The position numbers and the translations under genes were made by a program. From Bacteroidetes bacterium HGW-Bacteroidetes-4 (GTDB lineage Bacteria > Bacteroidota > Bacteroidia > Bacteroidales > SZUA-534): a DNA stretch of 64,000 bases. The notes under the pieces were generated by a model. The model had not been told where the DNA came from. It was given only the letters and a program-made list of their open reading frames with translations, and did not search any database. The DNA lies in assembly GCA_002840905.1 (NCBI GenBank), contig PHDD01000006.1, positions 72,910 through 136,909 of the forward strand. Direction: 5' to 3'. Positions within the stretch are counted from its first letter, which is position 1. Every line of letters begins with the position of its first letter. Shown in pieces: positions 1 through 9,333 of the stretch.

Positions 1-147
1 ATTTGCAATTGCCTGGCCTTTTTCACGGATAATTTGAACTGCACGGTCAAAATCACCATCGGCTTCGGTAAGGGCTTTTTTGCAATCCATCATACCGGCA
101 CCGGTCATTTTTCTTAATTTTGCTACGTCAGCTGCTTGTATTGACAT
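1..147 (-). CDS. tsf: Elongation factor Ts, N-terminal fragment (runs off window start)
   Basis: EF-Ts is the nucleotide exchange factor that reloads EF-Tu with GTP during translation. Only the first 49 codons lie in the window, read on the minus strand from ATG at 147. The translation begins [20 protein letters not shown] and continues with DCKKAL and a UBA-like helical N-terminus, which is diagnostic of EF-Ts. It follows rpsB by 18 bases, the usual rpsB-tsf arrangement, and is the last visible gene of the rplM-rpsI-rpsB-tsf operon. Confidence 0.95.
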   Translation of the reverse strand, partial: MSIQAADVAKLRKMTGAGMMDCKKALTEADGDFDRAVQIIREKGQAIAN

Positions 148-165
148 ATTATAATGTTTTTATGA

Positions 166-1005
166 TTATTCTTCGTTTTCTATTGCATCAACTTCATTAT
201 TCGACTCTTCAACTACTTCGGTAGTTTCTTTTTTAGCGGCCGATTTTTTAGCAGTTGTTTTGGTTTCACGCTTAGGCGCTTTTTTGTCTTTAGCCGGAGC
301 GTCTTTGTCTTTTTCCACTTTACGTTCCGACAAACCTTCTTCGATAGCTTTCGTTAAGGTATCCAAAATAAGTTGGATTGATTTTGCTGCATCGTCGTTA
401 CATGGAATAACATAGTCAACCAGGTTTGGGTCTGAGTTGGTATCAACCATTGCAAATACGGGAATTTGTAATCTGCGGGCTTCTGCAATGGCAATTTTTT
501 CTTTTTGAATATCAACCACAAATAAAGCTGCAGGTAAGCGGGTCAGGTCGGCAATGCTACCTAAGTTTTTTTCAAGCTTTGCCCGTTGACGGGTAATTTG
601 TAGTATTTCTCTTTTTGACAAATGGCTCATGGTTCCGTCTTGTCCCATTTTGTCAATTGATGTCATTTTTTTAACCGCTTTGCGGATAGTGGGGAAGTTG
701 GTTAACATACCACCTGACCAACGTTCAGTTACATAAGGCATGTTAATTTTACTTACTTGTTCGGCAACAATATCTTTTGCTTGCTTTTTGGTAGCAACGA
801 ACAGAATTTTACGACCAGACTTGGCAATTTGCTTCATAGCCATTGCAGCCTCGTCAATTTTCACTACTGTTTTTTGTAGATCGATAATGTGAATACCGTT
901 GCGCTCCATAAAAATATAGGGAGCCATGTTTGGGTTCCATTTTCTTTTGAGGTGTCCAAAATGAGCACCAGCATCTAATAATTCTTGAAAACTTACTCTT
1001 GACAT
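166..1005 (-). CDS. rpsB: 30S ribosomal protein S2
   Basis: Structural protein of the small ribosomal subunit. The frame stays open to 1071, but the family start is the ATG at 1005 (MSRVSFQELLDAGAHFGH), giving 279 residues; the 22 residues upstream do not look like S2. The S2 core covers about residues 1-225, with the typical GAHFGHLKRKWNPNM start and the ARRLQIPVFAMVDTNSDP segment. The last 50 residues or so are a low-complexity Lys/Glu/Ala tail, an accessory extension outside the S2 core. It lies 150 bases after rpsI on the same strand and 18 bases before tsf. Confidence 0.97.
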   Translation of the reverse strand: MSRVSFQELLDAGAHFGHLKRKWNPNMAPYIFMERNGIHIIDLQKTVVKIDEAAMAMKQIAKSGRKILFVATKKQAKDIVAEQVSKINMPYVTERWSGGMLTNFPTIRKAVKKMTSIDKMGQDGTMSHLSKREILQITRQRAKLEKNLGSIADLTRLPAALFVVDIQKEKIAIAEARRLQIPVFAMVDTNSDPNLVDYVIPCNDDAAKSIQLILDTLTKAIEEGLSERKVEKDKDAPAKDKKAPKRETKTTAKKSAAKKETTEVVEESNNEVDAIENEE

Positions 1006-1155
1006 TTTAATTTTTTTAACTCGTTTACATTCTTTGAAAAAGCAATCGTTAAGTAGTTCTTTATAAATCAACGAACTGGATAATCTGTGCCCGTTAGAAT
1101 TTTGGTACCAAGAAATCTTAACAATTTAGATACTAAACGAAATTCTGCAGTGCTA

Positions 1156-1542
1156 TTAACGCTTACTGAACTGGAATTTCTTACGTGCTTTTTTCTGTCC
1201 TGGTTTTTTTCTCTCAACTTCGCGTGGGTCGCGGGTAACAAATCCAGCTGCCTTAAGTTTACCACGGCTCTCTTCATCAATAATGAGTAAAGCCCGGGTA
1301 ATACCTAAACGTAAAGCTTCGGCTTGTCCTTTAATACCACCGCCATCCAAGTTCACTTTTACGTCGTACTTGTTAGCAAGTTCGAGCAGGTTAAGTGGCT
1401 GTAAAACAATGTACTGTAAAGTTCCTGTTGGAAAATACTCTTTGTAGTCCTTGTTATTTACCGTAATTTTACCTGTTCCTTCGCTCAAGTAAACGCGTGC
1501 GATTGCAGACTTTCTTCGTCCAACTGCGTTAATCACTTCCAT
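1156..1542 (-). CDS. rpsI: 30S ribosomal protein S9
   Basis: Small-subunit protein whose C-terminal tail reaches the P-site tRNA. At 128 residues it has the normal length. It starts MEVINAVGRRKSAIARVYL and ends in the basic KKARKKFQFSKR tail with the terminal Lys-Arg that is conserved in S9. The start is five bases after the stop of rplM, so the two are translated from one message, the conserved rplM-rpsI pair. Confidence 0.97.
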   Translation of the reverse strand: MEVINAVGRRKSAIARVYLSEGTGKITVNNKDYKEYFPTGTLQYIVLQPLNLLELANKYDVKVNLDGGGIKGQAEALRLGITRALLIIDEESRGKLKAAGFVTRDPREVERKKPGQKKARKKFQFSKR

Positions 1543-1547
1543 TTCTT

Positions 1548-2003
1548 CTATTTAATTGAATTTAAACTGATTTTTTCAGGTTTTTGCGCTTCGTGCGGAT
1601 GCGTTTCACCTGCATATACATATAAATTCCTGTAAAGTTGACGGCCTAATCGGTTCTTAGGCAACATTCCTTTTACAGCTTTTTCTACCATAGCTATTGG
1701 CTTTTTGGCCATAAGCTCGGCAGCGGTTACAATACGTTGTCCTCCAGGGTGACCTGTGTGACGAACATACTCTTTATCACTCCATTTGTTTCCGGTTAAC
1801 TGAACTTTTTCAGCATTGATTACAATTACGTAATCTCCACCATCAACGTGAGGAGTGAAATCGGTTTTGTGCTTACCCCTTAAAAGGAAAGCAACACCTG
1901 TGGCAAGGCGACCCAAAACTTCTTCGTTTGCGTCAATTACAACCCATTTCTTTTCAACGGTTGCCTTGTTTGCCGATCTTGTTTTAAAACTTAACGTATC
2001 CAC
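1548..2003 (-). CDS. rplM: 50S ribosomal protein L13
   Basis: Early-assembly protein of the large subunit. The 151 residues show the L13 landmarks: [16 protein letters not shown] near the N-terminus, the central HTGHPGGQR motif and the [14 protein letters not shown] segment. It is the first gene of the minus-strand ribosomal operon rplM-rpsI-rpsB-tsf, with a well-formed Bacteroidetes promoter 65-95 bases upstream. Confidence 0.97.
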   Translation of the reverse strand: MDTLSFKTRSANKATVEKKWVVIDANEEVLGRLATGVAFLLRGKHKTDFTPHVDGGDYVIVINAEKVQLTGNKWSDKEYVRHTGHPGGQRIVTAAELMAKKPIAMVEKAVKGMLPKNRLGRQLYRNLYVYAGETHPHEAQKPEKISLNSIK

Positions 2004-2319
2004 GCTACTCCTAACTTTTTAATTAATACATAAATACAACGAGATATTATTCCCCAAATGTGGTCTGCAAAAATACAATTTATATTTTAAACCACAATTA
2101 TTATCAACAATTTTTGTTAATTATCCTAAGAGTTGCTTTCTCATTGACTTATAATAGAATTTAAAAGTGTCGGCTTTTGGATTTTTTGAGGTTTAAAATG
2201 TGTTTTCCGGAGCCGTTTATGGTTCTGGTTCGCTATGAATTATTTGCTTTTTTGTTTGGAGTAATACATTTATCAAACATTTTTTTTACATTTACTTGAA
2301 ATCTTTTAATAACCCGATT
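2004..2319. other. Divergent intergenic region (rplM / lipoprotein)
   Basis: This 316-base AT-rich gap separates the minus-strand ribosomal operon from the plus-strand lipoprotein gene. The left part holds the rplM promoter. In the remaining 220 bases I see no open frame, repeat or hairpin that I would call. An in-frame TTG at 2296 could extend the lipoprotein gene upstream, but I do not use it. Confidence 0.6.
2068..2097 (-). promoter_or_regulatory. Promoter of the rplM-rpsI-rpsB-tsf operon
   Basis: Read on the minus strand, TTG (2097-2095) is followed by exactly 19 bases and then TATTTTTG (2075-2068). This fits the Bacteroidetes primary sigma consensus (TTTG or TTG, about 19-21 bases, TAnnTTTG). 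Transcription would begin near 2061, about 58 bases before the rplM ATG. It is the best-formed promoter I see in the window. Confidence 0.75.
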
Positions 2320-3126
2320 ATGATGAACCGATACCGTAATTTAATTTTTTTAATTCTTGCTGTTGTCTTTGCAGGATGTAACAATCAAAAATCGAGCAAA
2401 CAGCTTGAAAAAGGATTTGATGACGTGGTAGTTGATGATGCGGTTAAAATGATTGAGAAATATCCGATGCCCTCATCGTACGAGATGATTGAGTTTTTAA
2501 ACAAATCAGGTGCCGGCTATGTATTTGACATTACCAATCCGGCCGAGAATGTGTCGAACTACATTTCATACAAGCAAAAATCCATAAATTTGGGTGTCTA
2601 TGCGGCTGATTTAATATATACCATTACCTATCAGAAAAAAGATGAAACAGCTGTTTACCTCGACAATTTTGTGCAATTGGTTGAAGATCTTGAAATATCG
2701 AACCTGAACCGTGAGTTTTTTCAAAGTGTTCAATCAAACCTTGACAATAAGGATTCTCTATTGTTTTTGATTAAAAACGCACAATACGATACGCATAAAA
2801 ATCTGGAGGAAAACAATAAAAATGAAGTGGCTTTGTATGCGCTTGCCGGAAGTTGGATTGAAGGCATGTATTTAATGGGTGCAACCCTGAAGTTTGCCGA
2901 AAACCAACAAGCCATTTACGAAAAAATGCTCCAGAACCGTAGCTCTTTGAACGATTTGCTTATGGTTATAAGTCCTTATAAGGACCAAGCCGGGTTTCAG
3001 GAACTTTATCAATCATTGGCAAACCTAATGGGTATGATAAATAATGCACATGAAGGTAGAAAGAAAGAAGAAAAGCTGGTAGAGATAAAAGATTACATTA
3101 CCGATTTACGAAATTCATTAATCTAA
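2320..3126 (+). CDS. Unknown lipoprotein, all-helical
   Basis: I do not recognise the family. From ATG at 2320 (tandem ATGATG; the longer frame needs a TTG at 2296) the product is 268 residues with a lipoprotein signal, MNRYRNLIFLILAVVFAGC, the Cys being the lipid site. The mature part is rich in Asn, Glu, Leu and Tyr, with predicted helices and no enzyme motif. The segments SINLGVYAADLIYTITYQ and ALAGSWIEGMYLMGA look like a conserved helical core. It stands alone: divergent from the ribosomal operon and followed by a weak terminator. It probably faces the periplasm or outer membrane; function unknown. Confidence 0.85.
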   Translation: MMNRYRNLIFLILAVVFAGCNNQKSSKQLEKGFDDVVVDDAVKMIEKYPMPSSYEMIEFLNKSGAGYVFDITNPAENVSNYISYKQKSINLGVYAADLIYTITYQKKDETAVYLDNFVQLVEDLEISNLNREFFQSVQSNLDNKDSLLFLIKNAQYDTHKNLEENNKNEVALYALAGSWIEGMYLMGATLKFAENQQAIYEKMLQNRSSLNDLLMVISPYKDQAGFQELYQSLANLMGMINNAHEGRKKEEKLVEIKDYITDLRNSLI

Positions 3127-3446
3127 AAACATACTAACCAATATAACCTACTGGTTTCTGGAAACCCGAATCATAACCTTTAGCTTGTAATGGCCGGTTT
3201 TTTATATTCTATTTTATTTAAAGCTAAAATAAGGGGTTTTACCCTTGTTTTTACCTCAATTATCGATTTTCTAAGTATAGAGTTTCCTAAAAATATGTAA
3301 TTTTGTCAGGCTTTATAAACAAACCGTGTTGGTTTTGTTTTATTGTAAGTTAAGCCTGTTACTGATGCTAAAACACAAATGATATAATTTGTATGTGGTT
3401 TTCTTTTCAGGCAAAGAGATCAAAAAATACATATGTTATAAATATT
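3127..3446 (+). other. Intergenic region with candidate promoter of the sigma-54-activator cluster
   Basis: The gap is 320 bases. Besides the hairpin at 3226-3252 it contains TAATTTTG at 3298-3305, a match to the Bacteroidetes -7 element, but without a TTTG at the expected -33 distance. Transcription would start near 3312 and leave a leader of about 135 bases before the regulator gene. I see no coding potential. Confidence 0.45.
3226..3252 (+). terminator. Weak hairpin after the lipoprotein gene
   Basis: AAAATAAGGG pairs with CCCTTGTTTT (one T-G wobble) around a six-base loop, and T residues follow. It sits 100 bases after the lipoprotein stop. The stem is AT-rich, so it may be inefficient. 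Confidence 0.45.
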
Positions 3447-4688
3447 ATGGAAATTCAACAGGTAAAGCAACGGTTTGGAATTATTGGAAATTCACAGGGT
3501 TTATTACGAGCCATGGATATTGCCATGCAGGTAGCTCCAACCGACTTAACAGTTCTGATTAGTGGCGAAAGTGGAACAGGAAAAGAAACTTTCCCGAAAA
3601 TTATCCATCAATACAGTAGCCGCAAGCACGGCTCATATATTGCGGTAAACTGTGGCGCTATTCCTGAAGGAACCATTGATTCCGAACTCTTTGGACACGA
3701 AAAAGGAGCGTTTACCGGAGCTACCGACACCCGAAAAGGTTATTTTGAAGTGGCCAACAATGGAACCATCTTTCTCGATGAAGTCGCAGAACTGCCTCTT
3801 TCAACCCAGGTAAGGTTACTGCGCGTACTCGAAACCGGCGAATTTATTCGGGTAGGGTCCTCACAAGTAATGAAAACCAACGTTAGGGTTGTGGCAGCAA
3901 CCAATGTAAGTATGGTAAAAGCTGTTGACGAAGGAAAATTTCGTGAAGATTTGTATTACCGTTTAAATACTGTTCCTATACAAGTTCCTCCTTTGCGCGA
4001 GCGAAAAGAGGATGTTTACCTGCTTTTCCGAAAATTTGCCACCGATTTTGCCGAAAAATTCCGCATGCCCTCACTTACGCTCGATGCTGAATCGAGAAAG
4101 GTGCTTGAAAATTACCGTTGGCCGGGAAATATCAGGCAACTAAAAAATATTACCGAGCAAATCTCGATTCTGGAAGAAAAACGCGATGTGTCGGCCGATA
4201 CCTTAAAAAAATACCTACCCATATACGAAGGGAGTAAGTTACCGGCTTTATACAAAAAAATCGACGAGCAAACCTTTAATTCAGAACGCGAAATACTGTA
4301 TAAAGTGATGTTCGATATGAAAAGTGATATGAACGACCTGAAACGATTGGTACTCGATTTAATGAAACAGGGCGTTGAGAAAAGAGACCTGAACGATGAG
4401 CACGCACAAATAATCAAGAATCTGTGGGATGATAACGATATATCAATTCCCGAAACAGCCGAAAGACAACCAACCGTAATTATCAGTCGCGATACTGGTC
4501 AAGACGAACAGATACAGGACACCGAAGAATTTATTGAGGAATCACTTTCGTTAGTAGATAAGGAAAAAGAAATGATTGTTAAAGCGCTTGAAAAGCACAA
4601 AGGAAAACGCAAGTATGCGGCGGAAGATTTAGGTATCTCAGAACGAACCCTTTATCGTAAGATTAAGGAATATGAATTGGATTTATAA
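3447..4688 (+). CDS. Sigma-54-interacting AAA+ transcription activator with Fis-type HTH
   Basis: Activates RNA polymerase holding sigma-54 by ATP hydrolysis. I place the start at ATG 3447 (MEIQQVKQRFGIIGNS), giving 413 residues; the extra 18 upstream residues look non-coding. The AAA+ domain follows directly, with Walker A GESGTGKE, the sigma-54 loop GAFTGA intact, Walker B-type IFLDEVAELP and an arginine-finger region (FREDLYYRLNTVPI). The C-terminus has a Fis helix-turn-helix (KYAAEDLGISERTLYRKIKE). There is no N-terminal receiver, PAS or GAF sensor, so its input must come from elsewhere. It starts a tight cluster with lptE (12-base gap), a TPR-like gene and secG, which suggests a link to envelope biogenesis. 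Confidence 0.93.
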   Translation: MEIQQVKQRFGIIGNSQGLLRAMDIAMQVAPTDLTVLISGESGTGKETFPKIIHQYSSRKHGSYIAVNCGAIPEGTIDSELFGHEKGAFTGATDTRKGYFEVANNGTIFLDEVAELPLSTQVRLLRVLETGEFIRVGSSQVMKTNVRVVAATNVSMVKAVDEGKFREDLYYRLNTVPIQVPPLRERKEDVYLLFRKFATDFAEKFRMPSLTLDAESRKVLENYRWPGNIRQLKNITEQISILEEKRDVSADTLKKYLPIYEGSKLPALYKKIDEQTFNSEREILYKVMFDMKSDMNDLKRLVLDLMKQGVEKRDLNDEHAQIIKNLWDDNDISIPETAERQPTVIISRDTGQDEQIQDTEEFIEESLSLVDKEKEMIVKALEKHKGKRKYAAEDLGISERTLYRKIKEYELDL

Positions 4689-4700
4689 AAAAGAAATATC

Positions 4701-5210
4701 ATGCGTCACACCGTAAGCACTATTTTAATCCTGAGTTTGGTTTTAAGTTCAGCTTGTAGCATTAAATATTCATTTACCGGAGCAAGTATTCCTCAGGGAG
4801 CCGAAACGGTATCAGTTGCTGAGTTTCCCAATATGGCTCCCCTGGTAAACCCCATGTTGAGCAATATTTTAAGCGAAGCCCTGAAAGATAAGTTTATGAC
4901 TCAAACCAGTCTGCAATTGGTTCAGCAAAACGGCCATTTGCAGTTCGAGGGAACTATTGTTGATTACAACACCAAACCAATGGCTATTCAGGCTGGAACC
5001 GACCAGGCCGCACAAAACCGCCTGACTATAACCATTAAGGTAAAGTTTGTAAATGATAAAGATCCAAAAGCAAATTTCGACACCCAGTTTTCAAGATACG
5101 AAGATTACAGTAGTGACCAGAATTTGCAGGATGTTGAAGATTCTCTGATTGAAATTATTGTTGAACAATTGGTGGACGACATTTTTAACAAAGCCGTAGT
5201 GAACTGGTAA
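4701..5210 (+). CDS. lptE: LptE-family LPS-assembly lipoprotein
   Basis: LptE is the lipoprotein plug and partner of LptD, which inserts lipopolysaccharide into the outer leaflet of the outer membrane. The product has 169 residues, a signal with lipobox (LVLSSACS), then YSFTGASIPQGAETVSVAEF, a start typical of Bacteroidetes LptE-like proteins. The length fits the family. It lies 12 bases after the sigma-54 activator gene and 6 before the TPR-like gene, clearly one transcription unit that ends with secG. The assignment rests on family resemblance and context. Confidence 0.85.
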   Translation: MRHTVSTILILSLVLSSACSIKYSFTGASIPQGAETVSVAEFPNMAPLVNPMLSNILSEALKDKFMTQTSLQLVQQNGHLQFEGTIVDYNTKPMAIQAGTDQAAQNRLTITIKVKFVNDKDPKANFDTQFSRYEDYSSDQNLQDVEDSLIEIIVEQLVDDIFNKAVVNW

Positions 5211-5216
5211 GCAGTT

Positions 5217-6038
5217 ATGAATAAAGAAACCTTTTACAGTTACCTGTCTCATCCTGAATTGCTAGACGACCGTAGCTTATCTGACTTGCAGGCCATTGTT
5301 GATGAGTATCCGTATTTTCAGTCGGCCCGGATGTTATTGTTGAAAAACCTTAACAACCAGGGAACAATTAGTTATGAAAGGGAATTAAGAACAAATGCGG
5401 TGTGGATCACCAATCGAAGCCGCCTTTTTTACCTGCTCGATAAACGGGTACTGCTTCCTATAAATGAAGAAGCAAATGTGAATCGACCTGCTGCTTATAA
5501 CGAGAGTGCAACAATCGACTTTACCCAATTGTCGGAACTTACCGATTTTGATATTTTTTCTCCTTCGAATAATAAACGGGATTCTTATGATAAAAACGAT
5601 GAATTGGAGTTTCTAATTATGTCGGGTGCAGCGCAGTCAGGAACCTTTTTCAATGTAGGCGATCAGGTAGATTTGGAAGATTTTAAAAACACATTTAAAA
5701 GAAAAAAAACGAACGAACCGGAATCAGAGAAACAAGACGATACAGCTAAACCAGAGCAAAACCGGCGCAATGCGCTTATCGACAGTTTTATTTTAGAACA
5801 ACCCAAAATTGTCCCAAAACCCGAAAAGAAAGTAGAAGAACAGACTCCAACACCTGAATCCGAACCACAACTTAATCCCGATATGATTACCGATACCCTG
5901 GCCAAAATATATATTAAACAAGGATTTTACGATAAAGCAATACATGCCTACGAAAAATTAAGTTTGAAATATCCGGAAAAAAATAGTTACTTTGCCGGTC
6001 AAATTTATAAAATAAAACAAATTATTAATAATCAATAA
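5217..6038 (+). CDS. TPR-like protein of the lptE-secG cluster
   Basis: Function unknown. The 273 residues have no signal peptide or membrane span, so it is probably cytoplasmic. Residues 1-60 are helical (LSDLQAIVDEYPYFQSARML). The middle, about 150-215, is a charged, Lys/Glu/Pro-rich linker. Residues 220-270 form a tetratricopeptide-like hairpin (LAKIYIKQGFYDKAIHAYEKL) next to KYPEKN. It sits between lptE and secG with gaps of 6 and 10 bases, so it is co-expressed with two envelope-assembly genes and could be an adaptor for them; that role is an inference. Confidence 0.8.
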   Translation: MNKETFYSYLSHPELLDDRSLSDLQAIVDEYPYFQSARMLLLKNLNNQGTISYERELRTNAVWITNRSRLFYLLDKRVLLPINEEANVNRPAAYNESATIDFTQLSELTDFDIFSPSNNKRDSYDKNDELEFLIMSGAAQSGTFFNVGDQVDLEDFKNTFKRKKTNEPESEKQDDTAKPEQNRRNALIDSFILEQPKIVPKPEKKVEEQTPTPESEPQLNPDMITDTLAKIYIKQGFYDKAIHAYEKLSLKYPEKNSYFAGQIYKIKQIINNQ

Positions 6039-6048
6039 ATAAGAAACG

Positions 6049-6393
6049 ATGTTTTACGCAATTTCAGTACTAATTTTAATTGTTTGTCTTCTCTTGATTT
6101 TGATCGTTCTGGTTCAAAATTCAAAAGGGGGCGGACTTGCTGCAAACTTTTCGTCGTCAAATCAGGTGATGGGCGTTCGGAAAACTACCGATTTTTTAGA
6201 GAAAGCAACCTGGACGCTTGCCGGAGCATTGTTGTTTTTGAGCATTATGGCTGCTGCATTTATTGAGAGACAAAGCGGTGAAGACACCCGCTCACTTATG
6301 CAGGAACAAATTGATGCAGCCCAGGATCCTACTGCTCTTCCTGGTAATTTTCCTTTAACAGCTCCTACCGAAAGCGACGAAAATAAAGAATAA
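6049..6393 (+). CDS. secG: SecG, protein translocase subunit
   Basis: Small inner-membrane subunit of the SecYEG channel. The 114 residues contain two membrane helices (about 3-23 and 52-72) joined by the conserved loop QNSKGGGLAANFSSSNQVMG, then TTDFLEKATW, the SecG signature. A hydrophilic acidic tail of about 40 residues follows. It is the last gene of the cluster and is followed at once by a strong terminator. Confidence 0.95.
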   Translation: MFYAISVLILIVCLLLILIVLVQNSKGGGLAANFSSSNQVMGVRKTTDFLEKATWTLAGALLFLSIMAAAFIERQSGEDTRSLMQEQIDAAQDPTALPGNFPLTAPTESDENKE

Positions 6394-6407
6394 GCTTTTT
6401 TAGCCAT

Positions 6408-6448
6408 AAAAAAAATGTCAGCTTGTCACACAGGCTGACATTTTTTTT
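6408..6448 (+). terminator. Rho-independent terminator after secG
   Basis: An A-run leads into TGTCAGC, an 11-base loop, then GCTGACA and eight T residues. Because the A-run on the left pairs with the T-run, the hairpin could work in both directions. It ends the regulator-lptE-secG unit 14 bases after the secG stop. Confidence 0.85.
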
Positions 6449-6520
6449 AATCCCCACCAAACACCTTTCTTTCTGCACAATAGCCTTACTTAATAATAAT
6501 TATATAACAGGGTAAGTGCC

Positions 6521-6546
6521 AGCAAACGGTAATTCTGTCGTTTGCT
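6521..6546. promoter_or_regulatory. Inverted repeat upstream of groES, candidate operator
   Basis: AGCAAACG (6521-6528) and CGTTTGCT (6539-6546) are perfect inverted copies separated by ten bases. The layout is like the HrcA operator CIRCE (two 9-base arms, 9-base spacer), but the bases differ. The dyad lies 87-112 bases before the groES ATG, inside the only promoter-bearing space of this operon. Confidence 0.45.
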
Positions 6547-6632
6547 TAGTGCAGATTTGTCTTTGGCACAAATTATGACCCAAGCCGGCTGTTGAATTAA
6601 ATATAAGATGTTAAACTTAAAATAGACAAAAA

Positions 6633-6911
6633 ATGGCAAAATTGAATGGTAAAGTTATTGCAGGAAAAGTACTTGTACGTCCTTCAGAAGCCGAAGCAAA
6701 AACTGCTGGCGGTATTTATATTCCCGACTCAGCACAGGATGCTCCCTTACACGGAACAGTGGTTTTAACCGGGGTAGCGCTTAAAGATCAAAACGTTGAG
6801 GTTAAAGAAGGCGACAAGGTAATGTACGGAAAATACGCCGGCACCGAGCTGGTTATTGACGGTGAGAAATACCTGTTGATTGCTCACAGCGACATACTTT
6901 ACATTTTCTAA
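6633..6911 (+). CDS. groES: Co-chaperonin GroES
   Basis: Ten-kilodalton lid of the GroEL folding chamber. The 92 residues match the family length. GKVLVRPSEAEAKTAGGIYIPD is the N-terminal core with the mobile loop, followed by GDKVMYGKYAGTEL and the C-terminal DILYIF. The start is the first ATG, after AAAAA. It forms a two-gene operon with groEL, separated by 32 bases. Confidence 0.97.
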   Translation: MAKLNGKVIAGKVLVRPSEAEAKTAGGIYIPDSAQDAPLHGTVVLTGVALKDQNVEVKEGDKVMYGKYAGTELVIDGEKYLLIAHSDILYIF

Positions 6912-6940
6912 TCAATTTTTGTAACTAATAAACAATTTGA

Positions 6941-8575
<1,635 letters not shown>

Positions 8576-8597
8576 TATTCCCTTTTAAAAACATATA

Positions 8598-8626
8598 AAA
8601 GCTCTCTTTTTAGAGGGCTTTTTTTA
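8598..8626 (+). terminator. Terminator of groES-groEL
   Basis: AAAGCTCTCT pairs with AGAGGGCTTT (one T-G wobble) around a TTTT loop and is followed by a T-run. It begins 23 bases after the groEL stop. Confidence 0.85.
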
Positions 8627-8684
8627 TGCACTTACATCTTGTTTAATGTAGATACAAAATCAGGCTAGAACTCCTTTTAAAACT

Positions 8685-8883
8685 CCTAAGTACTTATTGT
8701 AATTTACCTAAGTACCAATTTTAATTTAGGTACGTACTTAATTTGATTTAGTCACGGACCTGTTTTCATTTTGGTACGTACCAGGTTTCATTTACATCAG
8801 GGCCTTTTTTTAATTCAGGTACGTACCTGTTTTAATTTGGGTACTTACCTAAACTGATTTACCTAAGTACCTGTTTTAATTTT
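8685..8883. repeat. Degenerate 22-bp tandem array, nine units
   Basis: Nine direct units follow one another with a period of 22 bases (one of 23). Starts are at 8685, 8707, 8729, 8751, 8773, 8795 (23 bases), 8818, 8840 and 8862. The approximate consensus is GGTACGTACCTGTTTTAATTTA, whose first half contains the palindrome GGTACGTACC; three units read CCTAAGTAC in that place. A tenth, more diverged unit may precede at 8663-8684. The period is not a multiple of three and stops are frequent, so it is not coding. Each unit joins a GTAC dyad to a T-rich block, at close to two helical turns. Confidence 0.85.
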
Positions 8884-9259
8884 GGGAATTAACTATAAAT
8901 GAAATTTCAAAAACCTGTTTTTTTTATTTGCATTTAAACGAATGAGTTTGATTTGAAAACTTGGTGTTTTCTGTTACTAATAGCCGATTTTTATCACCGG
9001 AATCGCTTACTTTTTAATGTTAGCATATAAAACAATTTTAGGATTTATATCGTCGATAGAAATATAGAGAATTGCTTACAAAACAACACCTTGAGAAAAA
9101 TAAACGCTTCACGATTGATTTCAACAACCTAAATACAAGATTTATAGGAGGGTTTACTAAGTAAACATACTTGCTTTTGAGAGGTTTTGAGTACCACAGG
9201 CCATTAATGTGATGAGTTTTTAAGTAGCACAATCCTATACAAACGATTGCGCAAATGTT
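8884..9259. other. Gene-poor spacer upstream of the first PUL
   Basis: No convincing coding frame on either strand; the single frame on the minus strand (64 residues) lacks start context and protein-like composition. The stretch carries one notable dyad, GTTTACTAAGTAAAC at 9152-9166 (7-base arms around one base), about 100 bases before the probable promoter of the PUL, where a regulator site would be expected. Confidence 0.5.
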
Positions 9260-9304
9260 TATTTTTGAACAAATGCTTTCGAAGCATGGGCTTTAACTAA
9301 AGCC
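9260..9304 (+). promoter_or_regulatory. Candidate PUL promoter with two 5'-leader hairpins
   Basis: TATTTTTG at 9260-9267 matches the -7 consensus, but no TTTG stands at the -33 distance, as expected for an activator-dependent promoter. Transcription would start near 9273. The first 30 transcribed bases then fold into two neighbouring stems: ATGCTT/AAGCAT (9273-9287, 3-base loop) and GGCTTTA/TAAAGCC (9289-9304, 2-base spacer). The coding start is 30 bases further on. The promoter is inferred; the dyads are seen directly. Confidence 0.5.
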
Positions 9305-9333
9305 AATGAAGTGTTAACTTAAACCAAATTAAA

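Noticed and set aside
2296-2319. TTG start extending the first lipoprotein
   Set aside because: The tandem ATG at 2320 gives a proper lipoprotein signal; the extension would add polar residues before it.
6562-6580. TTGGCAC-like bases upstream of groES as a sigma-54 (-24/-12) promoter
   Set aside because: The GG half is present, but the GC at the required distance is GA, and the TTGC block is missing.
8685-8883. CRISPR array
   Set aside because: The 22-base units adjoin directly without unique spacers, and no cas genes are in the window.
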